NCBI GenBank assembly: GCA_031262565.1
Contig: JAISHL010000013.1
Location: 1 to 17,539, forward strand
DNA length: 17,539 nt
Direction of reading: 5' to 3'
Source of the DNA: Candidatus Nomurabacteria bacterium
Lineage (GTDB): Bacteria > Patescibacteriota > Saccharimonadia > Saccharimonadales > Saccharimonadaceae
Shown: positions 1 through 6,542 of the stretch, one piece after another
Layout: every line of letters starts with the position of its first letter
Numbering within the stretch: the first letter of the stretch is position 1
Made by a program: the position numbers and the translations under genes
Notes under the pieces: model-generated
Told to the model about the DNA's origin: nothing
What the model saw: the letters and a program-made list of their open reading frames with translations, nothing else
Database searches by the model: none

Positions 1-476
1 CCCCCCACAGTTTTGATGACGAAGTTAATGATGACGAGCGCGAGCATGGCGAAAATCAGCCCGACGATGGAATATATCAGCATAGATTTGGCTTTTTTTG
101 CCTTGTCGGGCGAGCCTTGCGCCGTGACATAGGTGATTCCAGATACGATTATCATGATCACGCCCAAAACGCCCACGCCCCACATCAGCCAGTTGATGAT
201 GGTTGTGACTAGGGCGTTAGCCTCATCGTCTGCTTCATCATCTGAAATGGAGTCGCTTGGATTCGAAAAAGAAGCTGGGTCGGGGCAAATTGATGGTCTA
301 GGAGTAGCTTGATTGTAGCCTGGATTATTTGGGTGGTATTTATAGCACGGACAGTTTGCATCACTGTAAGGCTTGGATGTGCAATCTGGCACTGCAAAAG
401 CCTGCGCTGGTGTAAAAATACCAACCATACCAAACAAACCAATCGCAACCATAAAGCTTGTCAGAATCTTTTTCAT
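1..476 (-). CDS. TrbC/VirB2-like pilin protein, C-terminus cut by window edge
   Basis: I translated this frame by hand; it is open from the ATG at 476 to the window edge (158 codons). The N-terminus is a signal peptide (MKK, hydrophobic run, cleavage near AQAFA at about residue 28). A Cys/Pro-rich stretch (about residues 30-65, five Cys) and an acidic linker (about 70-87) follow. Two membrane helices (about 97-117 and 133-153) are joined by a short loop with TAQGSPDKAKKAK. This two-helix hairpin with a small polar GxP loop is typical of the VirB2/TrbC pilin group in type IV secretion or pilus systems. The start overlaps the stop of the upstream gene by one base (TAATG), so the two are probably translationally coupled. 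It is the third gene of a pilin-like cluster. Whether the product builds a pilus or serves as a small membrane component is unknown. Confidence 0.8.
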   Translation of the reverse strand, partial: MKKILTSFMVAIGLFGMVGIFTPAQAFAVPDCTSKPYSDANCPCYKYHPNNPGYNQATPRPSICPDPASFSNPSDSISDDEADDEANALVTTIINWLMWGVGVLGVIMIIVSGITYVTAQGSPDKAKKAKSMLIYSIVGLIFAMLALVIINFVIKTVG

Positions 477-1165
477 TAGACTGCCCCCACAACAAAATTA
501 GTGATGGTGAATGCGAGCAGAACGATGACTAAGCCGACTACTGAAAAAATGATCGTATTTTTGCCGTCGGCGGCTTTTTTCGGATCGCCACTCGACATGA
601 TGTATTTGTATGCTCCGATGATGATCATAACCACGGCGACAAGACCGAGGACGAAATAGACTAGGCTTAATGTGTTTTGCAATAATTCGGTGCCGCTCTG
701 TTTGATATTATTATTCATGCGTGAAACGACAAAACTGACCGCGACGGACGACACGATGGCAATCAACATGCCGAGTAGGGCGCGCATAATGGTTTGGCGA
801 CCTTCTTTGGCTTTTCCGGGGTCGCCTTGGGCGGTGATATATTTGAACCCGCCGAAGATTACAAAGCCGACCGCAATGATTGAACCTAAGCGCAAGACAA
901 TGTCGATGATATTGAGGGCGACGGTGAAAACTAGATTAGCAACAGAGCCATGATATTCGCAAACTGTGCCATCAGAAGTCGGTCTTTCTTCGCCAACTAA
1001 TCCACGATACCAAGTTGGAAAATTCAAAAAATTAGAGTTCGGATTATTGCCGACTAAATCACAATCCGCCGCGAGTGCTATGTTTGGTATCGCAAAGCTA
1101 AAAACCGAAGCGACCAGTGAGATGACCGCTAGGGTGAGGCTGAGTTTTTTAATAAATACTTTCAT
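476..1165 (-). CDS. Two-module TrbC/VirB2-like pilin protein
   Basis: 229 residues. Residues 1-32 form a signal peptide ending near NIALA, and the mature part starts ADC. Two similar membrane modules follow. The first spans about residues 76-150 with the loop FKYITAQGDPGKAKEG. The second spans about 162-229 with the loop YKYIMSSGDPKKAADG. Each module has a helix, a GDPxKA loop and a second helix, which is the VirB2/TrbC layout, so the protein looks like an internal duplication or fusion of two pilin units. It lies 4 nt downstream of the next pilin-like gene and overlaps the one after it by one base, so all three are probably one transcript. No good Shine-Dalgarno site precedes the ATG. Pilin-like family membership is fairly sure; the role (T4SS-like pilus, DNA uptake or host attachment) is inferred. 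Confidence 0.8.
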   Translation of the reverse strand: MKVFIKKLSLTLAVISLVASVFSFAIPNIALAADCDLVGNNPNSNFLNFPTWYRGLVGEERPTSDGTVCEYHGSVANLVFTVALNIIDIVLRLGSIIAVGFVIFGGFKYITAQGDPGKAKEGRQTIMRALLGMLIAIVSSVAVSFVVSRMNNNIKQSGTELLQNTLSLVYFVLGLVAVVMIIIGAYKYIMSSGDPKKAADGKNTIIFSVVGLVIVLLAFTITNFVVGAV

Positions 1166-1169
1166 AATT

Positions 1170-1583
1170 TTACCAAAATTTACCTGTTCCTTGTGGTAAA
1201 ATAAAATTCAAAATGGCATACATTGCAAAATAAAGTATGAGGGCAATGATTGCACCACGAATAATCCCCATACCTTTTTTAGCTTGGTCAGCTTTTCCGC
1301 CTGCCGACGAATAGAGTGTCGCGCCGTAAATTATGCCACCGATGACTGCAATCGTGACACCAATGGCTGCCCAGTTGAAGATTGTCATAAGGAGTCCAGC
1401 GATACCATAATCATCCGCATTTGGATCGGATGAGCTACAACCCCAGTCAAAATAAGTTTCCGCCTCGCCGCATTTAGCCGCAAAAACCTGACTAGTCGGC
1501 GCTGTCGCAACTGTAAAAATCGTCGCCAATGCAAAGATGGTGGCTATGAAACTTTGGCGGATTTTATATTTTTTCATGATCAT
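1170..1583 (-). CDS. TrbC/VirB2-like pilin protein, first gene of cluster
   Basis: 137 residues from the ATG at 1583; a second in-frame ATG at 1577 is almost as likely. A signal peptide (to about residue 35, ending SQVFA) is followed by AKC, a short Cys-containing segment (about 36-58) and two membrane helices (about 61-90 and 106-128). The loop between them reads SSAGGKADQAKKG, matching the polar GxxxKA loop of the two genes downstream. The stop is 4 nt before the next start. A promoter ends 6 nt before the ATG at 1583, so the mRNA may be leaderless; a second possible -10 (TATAAC, 1585-1590 on minus) would fit the ATG at 1577. The last residues are GTGKFW. VirB2/TrbC-like pilin is the best reading; the function is not proven. 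Confidence 0.78.
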   Translation of the reverse strand: MIMKKYKIRQSFIATIFALATIFTVATAPTSQVFAAKCGEAETYFDWGCSSSDPNADDYGIAGLLMTIFNWAAIGVTIAVIGGIIYGATLYSSAGGKADQAKKGMGIIRGAIIALILYFAMYAILNFILPQGTGKFW

Positions 1584-1589
1584 GGTTAT

Positions 1590-1618
1590 ATTTTAAACTA
1601 AAAAACGATTTAACGCAA
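1590..1618 (-). promoter_or_regulatory. Promoter of the pilin-like operon
   Basis: On the minus strand, -35 TTGCGT (1613-1618), a 17-bp spacer and -10 TAAAAT (1590-1595). The ATG at 1583 follows after 6 nt, about where transcription would begin, so a leaderless mRNA is predicted. Confidence 0.5.
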
Positions 1619-1661
1619 GTGGGTTTAGAGAAAAAGTATACAGTATTGTTTATAAGCGATC

Positions 1662-1728
1662 GTCATTGTCGGACTTGTTCCGACAATCCAGTGATAAACT
1701 AGATTACCCGAACAAGTCGGGTAATGAC
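1662..1728. repeat. Palindromic repeat, full unit (67 bp)
   Basis: Bounded by GTCATT (1662-1667) and AATGAC (1723-1728), with two hairpins inside: TGTCGGA/TCCGACA in the left half and TTACCCGA...TCGGGTAA in the right half. The last 27 bases (1702-1728) are identical to 2366-2392 inside the desulfurase-like gene and differ at one base from 9943-9969 inside the P-type ATPase gene. The three copies are therefore one family. Confidence 0.88.
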
Positions 1729-1744
1729 GAAAACTATAGACCAT

Positions 1745-1816
1745 GTCATCCTGAACTCGTTTCAGGATCTATAATAATATGAAGTGATGGAGATTCCGAA
1801 ACAAGTTCGGAATGAC
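1745..1816. repeat. Palindromic repeat, full unit (72 bp)
   Basis: Starts GTCATCCTGAA and ends TTCGGAATGAC. The left hairpin is ATCCTGAA/TTCAGGAT and the right hairpin is ATTCCGAA/TTCGGAAT. The architecture matches the unit at 1662-1728 but the stems differ. Its right half resembles the half unit at 2398-2425 inside the desulfurase-like gene. Confidence 0.82.
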
Positions 1817-1845
1817 AAATAAAATGATTATGATGACAATAGTTA

Positions 1846-1977
1846 CTGGATTGCTTCGCTTTACTCGCAATGACAAGAAAATACCTCGCAATGATAAGTA
1901 TAAAGTAGATGCTGAAATAAATTCAGCATGACAAATGGTCATTAGATTTGCCACGTTGCTATGCTCCTCGTAATGAC
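1846..1977. repeat. Cluster of degraded or half palindromic repeats
   Basis: Contains a half unit ending CTCGCAATGAC (1846-1874), a fragment CTCGCAATGAT (1885-1894), a hairpin GATGCTGAA...TTCAGCATGAC (1908-1932) and a unit bounded by GTCATTA and TAATGAC (1938-1977) with CACGTTGCTATGCTCC inside. From memory, the last is like the GTCATTGCGAGGAGCATAGC-type repeats found in several bacterial phyla. Together with 1662-1816 this fills most of the 416-bp gap between the pilin operon and the next gene. I see no gene there. Confidence 0.7.
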
Positions 1978-1986
1978 AAAATATGT

Positions 1987-1992
1987 TATAAT
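1987..1992 (+). promoter_or_regulatory. -10 box of the desulfurase-like operon
   Basis: Consensus TATAAT ends 7 nt before the ATG at 2000, so the transcript probably begins at or next to the start codon. No convincing -35 is seen. The box lies just after the last palindromic repeat (ends 1977). Confidence 0.55.
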
Positions 1993-1999
1993 GGTTATC

Positions 2000-3343
2000 A
2001 TGAAATTTGGTAAAAAATCGGCGAAAAATTCTGATGTGGGCAAGGGTGATTTTGGGTATTTGCCAGAGTCGGCGATTTACTTTGATTCGGCGTGTCAGAG
2101 TTTGCGACCTCAACCCGTGATTGACGCGATGACCGAATATTACACGAAGTTTAACTCTTGTGGTGAGCGCGTGAAATATCAGTGGGGGTTGGAAGTTGAC
2201 GAGCGCGTTGAGGCGACGCGGGCGAAGATTTTGAAAATGCTGAAATTGTCGCCAAAAGAATATTTTGTAAGTTTTACAACAAATACGACTTATGGGATAA
2301 ACTTGATTTTGGAACAACTTGATTTGTCATCCTCGGGCTCGTCCCGTGGATCCAATGAGCAACTGGATTACCCGAACAAGTCGGGTAATGACAATTTGGA
2401 GATCCTGAAACAAGTTCAGGATGACAAAGATAAAACGGGCAGTGACAATACGGGGGCATTGGGAAAAATACAAAAAGTCATCACCAGCGATATTGAACAT
2501 AACTCGCCGTTTCTTGCGACGATGACTTTTGCAAAAAAACATGGCATTCCGCGCGAGATTTTGACGCGCAATGACGACGGCTCGATTGATCTTGATGCGG
2601 TGGATTTTACAAACGCGGTCGTCGTATTGAATGCAGTGTCAAATATTGATGCGCGACAACTGAAAAATATCAAAGACGTGGCGGCGAAAATTCGCAAGCA
2701 AAACGGCATTTTCATCATCGACGCGGCGCAAACTATGGCGAATTATCACGAGTTGATCGCTGGCGTGGAGGCGGACGCGATCTGTTTTTCTTCGCATAAA
2801 ATGTATGGACCGAGTTTGGGCGTGATGGTGGTGCGACGCGAATTATTGAAGAAAATTAACCCGACGTTTATCGGTGGCGGCATGGTTGACGATGTGATGC
2901 GCGACGATTTTGTGTTGAGTGCGAAAAGTCCTGATCACGCGCATACGGCGTTTGAAATGGGACTGCAAGCTTATGCGGAAATTATCGGGCTGGGTGTGGC
3001 GATTGATTGGATTTTGGCGCAAAAGAAAAACGGCGCGGGCGAAAAATTATCGGCGCAAAGTCAAAAATTGTTCGATTTTCTGAAATCTTCCGAGAAAATT
3101 CATCTGATCAACTCGGAGGCGACTACGACAATTAGCTTTTATCATGAAAAAATTGATTCGCATTTGCTCGCCGAGGCGCTGTCGGATCAGGGAATAATGG
3201 CGCGCAGTGGTTATTTTTGCTGTCATTATTATCTGGATCATGTCAAACATTATCCGCCACTCGTGCGCTTGTCGCTGGGGTTGAATACGCGCGACAGTGA
3301 TATTGACGGCGCGATTAAGATTTTGGAGGGAATTGTAAAATGA
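2000..3343 (+). CDS. Class V aminotransferase, cysteine desulfurase (SufS/IscS)-like, with in-frame repeat insertion
   Basis: 447 residues from the ATG at 2000. An upstream in-frame ATG at 1961 lies inside a repeat and before the -10 box, so I prefer 2000. PLP-enzyme landmarks are present in order: FDSACQS near the N-terminus, FTTNTTYGIN, the PLP-stacking His in SDIEHNSPF, Asp in IDAAQT, Schiff-base Lys 267 in SSHKMYGPS, and Cys 407/408 in RSGYFCCHYY where SufS has its catalytic Cys. Known members take sulfur from cysteine as a persulfide for Fe-S or thio-modification. About residues 109-142 are encoded by a palindromic repeat plus a half repeat, and sit in the loop between the GINL helix and the VITSDIEH strand, where SufS has a short turn. 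A GGAGGG near the 3' end and an ATGA overlap couple it to the next gene. Desulfurase activity itself is inferred. Confidence 0.82.
   Translation: MKFGKKSAKNSDVGKGDFGYLPESAIYFDSACQSLRPQPVIDAMTEYYTKFNSCGERVKYQWGLEVDERVEATRAKILKMLKLSPKEYFVSFTTNTTYGINLILEQLDLSSSGSSRGSNEQLDYPNKSGNDNLEILKQVQDDKDKTGSDNTGALGKIQKVITSDIEHNSPFLATMTFAKKHGIPREILTRNDDGSIDLDAVDFTNAVVVLNAVSNIDARQLKNIKDVAAKIRKQNGIFIIDAAQTMANYHELIAGVEADAICFSSHKMYGPSLGVMVVRRELLKKINPTFIGGGMVDDVMRDDFVLSAKSPDHAHTAFEMGLQAYAEIIGLGVAIDWILAQKKNGAGEKLSAQSQKLFDFLKSSEKIHLINSEATTTISFYHEKIDSHLLAEALSDQGIMARSGYFCCHYYLDHVKHYPPLVRLSLGLNTRDSDIDGAIKILEGIVK
2326..2392. repeat. Palindromic repeat inserted in frame in the desulfurase-like gene (67 bp)
   Basis: Bounded by GTCATC and AATGAC, with the same length and two-hairpin layout as 1662-1728. 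It is read in frame as SSSGSSRGS...LDYPNKSGND. Left stem TCCtCGGG/CCCGtGGA, right stem TTACCCGA/TCGGGTAA. The peptide and the reading frame match the copy at 9900-9969. Confidence 0.88.
2398..2425. repeat. Half palindromic repeat, in frame in the desulfurase-like gene
   Basis: A hairpin ATCCTGAA/TTCAGGAT ending in GATGAC, like the right half of 1745-1816. It is translated as part of EILKQVQDDK. It follows the full unit after 5 bases, so this loop received two elements or one composite. Confidence 0.8.
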
Positions 3344-3579
3344 TAGTTATTGAAGGTGTTTGGCTTTGGGTGGGTTTTGCTTTTATAGTGTTAGCTCTGA
3401 TTGCTTTCGTGGTCTTCATGGTTGATAGTAGTAAAAATAAGCCAAAAATGCAATTTACTGAATTAGGTGGAGTTAGACACGGAAGACATTCTGCAAATAC
3501 AAGCTTAGAAGATCTCAAATATAAAGGCGCAAATTATAGTGAAGTTCGTAGTGTTAATGTAAAAAAAGGAAAAAAATAA
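3340..3579 (+). CDS. Small single-span membrane protein, unknown
   Basis: 79 residues. I do not recognise a family. One hydrophobic helix (about residues 5-28) is followed by a polar, basic tail of about 50 residues ending VKKGKK, probably cytoplasmic by the positive-inside rule. The ATG overlaps the TGA of the previous gene (ATGA), and GGAGGG at 3325-3330 lies 9 nt upstream, which supports this start. The stop is directly followed by the next ATG. Its place between a desulfurase-like gene and a membrane thioredoxin-fold gene suggests a role with them, but nothing in the sequence shows what. Confidence 0.68.
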   Translation: MIVIEGVWLWVGFAFIVLALIAFVVFMVDSSKNKPKMQFTELGGVRHGRHSANTSLEDLKYKGANYSEVRSVNVKKGKK

Positions 3580-4650
3580 ATGGTCTGTATTGCTGCGTTT
3601 ATCATCTTGGCGATTATCGTTTTATGTCTGCCAATTATTAGGATTTTTAACAAAAAAACCGCGAACTCGATCTGGTCATTGTTCAAAAAAGCGACGTATT
3701 GTGTCGGGCGACGGACGACTTTTCGCAAGTGTGATTCGAGCTTTAAGGATGATGTCAAAAACAGCATTTTGAAAAAAGTGGTTTTGAAACATCCGACTTG
3801 GGTTAAACCGCTATCTCGGACGATTGAAATTACGGCGGTCGTGATTGTCGTTGTTAGTATTTGGTCGCTACTTGTGGCGGCGAAAGCGGGCGTTTCGTTG
3901 TTTGTTTACGGCACGTGTGATGTGGCGCAACCATCATCATGCTCGTTGTCGGGCGAATCGTGCAGTATTGACAGTCAGCCCGTCGACTTTTTGCAAGATC
4001 CGCTGAAATGGACAGGGAATTGGTTTGCGGAATTTGGCGACGCGATCGTGAATATTCCGACGCGATTGAAAAATTGGAACGCCGACGATTATATTCCAGA
4101 AAACGCCGAGCCGTATAATAAATTTAGCTGGAAAAAGAACGCGCTGGATATTCTCGACCCAGGCTGTTCGGTCTGTCGTGAGTCGTTTAAGAATCAATTA
4201 GAGAGCGGATTTTTTGATAAATATAATGTCGCTGTGATGTTATATCCAATCAAAAATCCTGACGGCGAGTATAAATTTGCTAATTCGTATCTGATAACGT
4301 CGTATATTGAAGCGGCGAGATTGAGGCGACTGGATGGCTCCGAACGACCGATTGAGTGGCAGATTTTGCAGCGATTATTCACCGAAAAAGATGCGGACGG
4401 ACGCGATTTTCAGGTGGCGTTTAATATTTCGTATAACGAAAAGCGCGCGAGAGAGATTTTAGCTGGCTGGCTGGCGGATTTTGGCTATTCCGAAACGCAG
4501 ATTACAGAGATTGCGAAGCTGGCGGATTCTGACGAAGTGCGAGAAATTATTGAAAAAAACATGACGGTCATGAATAATGAGATAAAAAGTAAGCAAATTC
4601 CGACGATGATTTTTGACGGAAAAAGACATGATGGGCTGTTTGAAAAATAG
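3580..4650 (+). CDS. Membrane-anchored thioredoxin-fold protein with CSVC motif
   Basis: 356 residues. Two hydrophobic segments (about 2-22 and 81-107) bracket a basic loop with extra Cys (YCVGRR, FRKCDS). A Cys-rich stretch (about 112-132) and the thioredoxin-like part follow. That part reads ALDILDPGCSVCRESF with C196-S-V-C199, and the expected cis-Pro loop appears near the end as KQIPTMIFDGKRHDG (P341). The CxxC and IPT pair, about 145 residues apart, suggests a DsbA/thiol-oxidoreductase-like fold with a helical insert, as in DsbA. The domain is probably outside the membrane. The start is fixed by an AGGA 9 nt upstream and by abutting the previous stop. Thiol redox work is an inference; redox direction and partner are unknown. 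Confidence 0.68.
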   Translation: MVCIAAFIILAIIVLCLPIIRIFNKKTANSIWSLFKKATYCVGRRTTFRKCDSSFKDDVKNSILKKVVLKHPTWVKPLSRTIEITAVVIVVVSIWSLLVAAKAGVSLFVYGTCDVAQPSSCSLSGESCSIDSQPVDFLQDPLKWTGNWFAEFGDAIVNIPTRLKNWNADDYIPENAEPYNKFSWKKNALDILDPGCSVCRESFKNQLESGFFDKYNVAVMLYPIKNPDGEYKFANSYLITSYIEAARLRRLDGSERPIEWQILQRLFTEKDADGRDFQVAFNISYNEKRAREILAGWLADFGYSETQITEIAKLADSDEVREIIEKNMTVMNNEIKSKQIPTMIFDGKRHDGLFEK

Positions 4651-4668
4651 TTAAAATCGGAGAATAGA

Positions 4669-5688
4669 ATGGATTATTCAAAATTAAATTACAGCGCACT
4701 GGACAATAAAAATCTTTCCAAAAAAGATTTCACCGAGGAGCAATTGGCGATGATAAATACTAAAAAATTTAACAGGATGTTTTTGCGAAGTGTTATCCGC
4801 GTTTCCCTTGGTGCTATAATTATAATTTGGACTGTTTTATCGATAGTTTATATGACAGATGAAACGGGAGAGCAATTGGGATTTTTAGTTCCTCCATTGT
4901 TCCTTGTTATTATTGCACTAGTGGCAGTTTTCGTGATTTCATATGATAGTAGATATAGTAGTAAACGAAATCTCAGTATTTTGCGATTTGCGATAGATAA
5001 TGATCTTCACTATACGACAGACTCAGAAATTACACCTCCAAAAGGTCCTTTGATGTTTAGCATTGGTTATGATCGCAAACAGATAAGAACTTTGATTTTT
5101 CCTGACTTATCAATGTTTGCACTTTATGAATATACTGTCGAATCAGGAAAAAGCAGAGCCACACACTCTCTAGAATTTATGAGTATGATGTTGCCTCGAA
5201 GAGTGCCACATTTACTACTAAACAGCAAGAGAAATATGGTTAGCGTGCCAGTTTATAATTATCAGGTGCAAAAAATTGAGCTGGAAGGAGATTTTAATAA
5301 ATATTTCACAGTTTATGCTCCGCCAAATTATCACGTTGACGCGTTGCAAATTTTAACGCCAGATGTCATGCAAGCTTTTATTAAATATGGTCAAAAATAC
5401 GATTTTGAACTGATCGGTAATAAATTGTATGCATATCGTCATCCATCTACAAAAACTTGGTCGGCAGCTGGAATGCGCGAGGCGTTAACTGGTGTGGCGA
5501 ATGTCGCGTCGCAGATTCGTGAGCAAACGGACACTTATCGTGATGCTCGAATAAATGGAGCGGTGGATATTGTGGCGCCTGACGGTATGCGATTTAAAAT
5601 ACGTCCATCTTGGCAACGTGCGCTGATTGTAATATTAATAGTGCTTTTTTGCTATCTTATGGATTATTTAATAAAAGCATTATTCTAG
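4669..5688 (+). CDS. DUF3137-like membrane protein, unknown function
   Basis: 339 residues. Two membrane helices lie near the N-terminus (about 41-62 and 73-92) and one at the C-terminus (about 318-337), with a soluble part of about 220 residues between. That part holds KIELEGDFNKYFTVYAP followed by LQILTPDVMQAF, which from memory matches the core of the DUF3137 family; the family has no known function. GGAG at 4659-4662 precedes the ATG, and the gene lies 18 bp after the thioredoxin-fold gene, so it probably belongs to the same operon. TAAAAT at 4652-4657 could be an internal -10 box. The base composition looks more AT-rich than in the desulfurase-like gene. It faces the next gene tail to tail with 13 bp between them and no obvious terminator. 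Confidence 0.68.
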   Translation: MDYSKLNYSALDNKNLSKKDFTEEQLAMINTKKFNRMFLRSVIRVSLGAIIIIWTVLSIVYMTDETGEQLGFLVPPLFLVIIALVAVFVISYDSRYSSKRNLSILRFAIDNDLHYTTDSEITPPKGPLMFSIGYDRKQIRTLIFPDLSMFALYEYTVESGKSRATHSLEFMSMMLPRRVPHLLLNSKRNMVSVPVYNYQVQKIELEGDFNKYFTVYAPPNYHVDALQILTPDVMQAFIKYGQKYDFELIGNKLYAYRHPSTKTWSAAGMREALTGVANVASQIREQTDTYRDARINGAVDIVAPDGMRFKIRPSWQRALIVILIVLFCYLMDYLIKALF

Positions 5689-5701
5689 GTGGTGGTGGGT
5701 T

Positions 5702-6337
5702 TTATAAGGACTTTGCTCGTTGCAATAACTTTTCAATCGTCTCCATCTGTAAATTCCAATATGCTTGCCAAGTTTCATCTTCGGTTAGCTCTGTGTCATA
5801 GCGCCAAACGCCATTCAATTTTACCTGAGAAATTGCCGCAAACGAAAATCCAGCAGCTTTGACTGGCGAGGGTTTGTCGATCAAACGAAATTCTTTGATC
5901 GCCGTGTCGGATACGACGTTGTTTTTGTCATTTTTCCGCCACGCCAGCGCATAGCCCCAATGAAATTCCAGCGGAATTGTGCCGCCGTATTTTCGCGCCA
6001 AATCAGCAAAAACTTTTTCGCCGTTCGCGTCGGAATATTCGCCCATTTTTCGCACCACAAATTCCTTGTTATGATTTTTCAGATCATCTTCGTCGGTAAC
6101 TCCGCGCAAAAAACTAACATCGTCACGCGCCAAAACGGGCAAATCGTGAAATTGTTTTGCGTAACCGATCGCTTTTTCTCTGGCGATATTTTCCGCAGTG
6201 TCGGCGGTTTCGTCTGGCTCGGCGAGGTGTAAATTCAGGTCGGCAAATGATAAACCTTCAAGTCCGAGTTTTGACAATTGAGCTTTGGCTGAACGGATTT
6301 TACCAGCGCTGGTTGTGGCAATGAGGATTTGTTGCAT
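5702..6337 (-). CDS. HAM1/RdgB-like non-canonical NTP pyrophosphatase
   Basis: 211 residues. The N-terminus QILIATTSAGKIRSAKAQL matches the ATxNxGKxxE nucleotide-binding start of the HAM1/RdgB family. ETADTAENIAREKA corresponds to the family's ETG.TFxENAxxKA, and LARDDVSFL sits where RdgB has the catalytic ADDSGL; the Asp pair is kept but the rest is altered. Family members hydrolyse dITP, XTP and related NTPs to the monophosphate and keep deaminated bases out of nucleic acids. The length is normal. The altered motif III may mean changed substrate choice. The start is supported by an extended -10 box 6 nt upstream. Confidence 0.72.
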   Translation of the reverse strand: MQQILIATTSAGKIRSAKAQLSKLGLEGLSFADLNLHLAEPDETADTAENIAREKAIGYAKQFHDLPVLARDDVSFLRGVTDEDDLKNHNKEFVVRKMGEYSDANGEKVFADLARKYGGTIPLEFHWGYALAWRKNDKNNVVSDTAIKEFRLIDKPSPVKAAGFSFAAISQVKLNGVWRYDTELTEDETWQAYWNLQMETIEKLLQRAKSL

Positions 6338-6343
6338 GGGAAT

Positions 6344-6352
6344 ATCATAGCA
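6344..6352 (-). promoter_or_regulatory. Extended -10 promoter of the NTP pyrophosphatase gene
   Basis: On the minus strand TGCTATGAT; the box ends 6 nt before the ATG at 6337, predicting a leaderless mRNA. No clear -35. Confidence 0.55.
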
Positions 6353-6355
6353 TTT

Positions 6356-6384
6356 TTGCGTTTTTCTAACAGATCATATATAAT
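6356..6384 (+). promoter_or_regulatory. Promoter for the structured leader and R-M genes
   Basis: -35 TTGCGT (6356-6361), 17-bp spacer, -10 TATAAT (6379-6384). Predicted start near 6390-6391, exactly where the long hairpin begins. The pilin promoter carries the same TTGCGT. It partly overlaps the divergent promoter region at 6344-6352. Confidence 0.6.
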
Positions 6385-6390
6385 AAAAAG

Positions 6391-6521
6391 GCTAAACTTA
6401 AATGAATTTGGTCAACAAACTTTGGTTTGAGAAGACATTGCGACCATATACCGCAAAATTGATTCTCAAATCAAATTTGTTTAAGTTTAGCGACTAATGT
6501 ATGTGGTCGCTTTTTATTTTT
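6391..6521 (+). ncRNA. Candidate structured small RNA or 5' leader of the R-M operon
   Basis: No ORF of note. 6391-6410 pairs with 6472-6491 over 20 bp, including two adjacent wobble pairs (U-G, G-U) in place of mismatches. Further in, 6424-6433 pairs with 6463-6472 over 10 bp with one G-U (base 6472 can serve only one stem). An apical TTGCG/CGCAA stem (6438-6442, 6452-6456) encloses a 9-nt loop. A 13-nt one-sided bulge (6411-6423) interrupts the rod. Wobble pairs suggest selection as RNA rather than as a DNA cruciform. The terminator-like hairpin at 6489-6521 ends it. The rod resembles 6S RNA in outline, but it is short and I cannot assign a family. It could be a free RNA, an attenuating leader, or both. 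Confidence 0.55.
6489..6521 (+). terminator. Rho-independent terminator between leader and methyltransferase
   Basis: AGCGAC (6489-6494) pairs with GTCGCT (6506-6511) across an 11-nt loop, followed by a T-rich tract TTTTTATTTTT (6511-6521). The second arm GGTCGC (6505-6510) can instead pair with GCGACC (6522-6527), which would break the terminator. Confidence 0.55.
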
Positions 6522-6542
6522 GCGACCAGAAAAGTCGCTAAA

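Noticed and set aside
209..448. 79-codon open frame on the minus strand
   Set aside because: It is a shadow of the pilin-like gene at 1-476, which has a signal peptide, two membrane helices and the family loop in another frame.
1662..1977. Repeat cluster as a CRISPR array
   Set aside because: Units are palindromic, differ in length (25-72 bp) and sequence, and are not separated by regular unique spacers; copies also lie inside genes.
1961..1999. Upstream start of the desulfurase-like gene at 1961
   Set aside because: The added residues come from a palindromic repeat and lie before the TATAAT box; the enzyme family starts shortly after the ATG at 2000.
1769..2542. Open frames on the minus strand across the repeat cluster and the 5' part of the desulfurase-like gene
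   Set aside because: They owe their openness to the palindromic repeats and run antisense to a well-supported gene; no domain signature is visible.
6391..6521. Naming the structured RNA as 6S RNA, tmRNA, SRP RNA or RNase P RNA
   Set aside because: It is a rod with a bulge like 6S RNA but short, and I see no conserved core of SRP, RNase P or tmRNA (no tRNA-like end, no tag ORF).
6501..6542. Upstream start of the DNA methyltransferase at 6501
   Set aside because: The ATG is inside the terminator hairpin, lacks a ribosome site, and the extra 14 residues look unlike a methyltransferase N-terminus. Not fully excluded.
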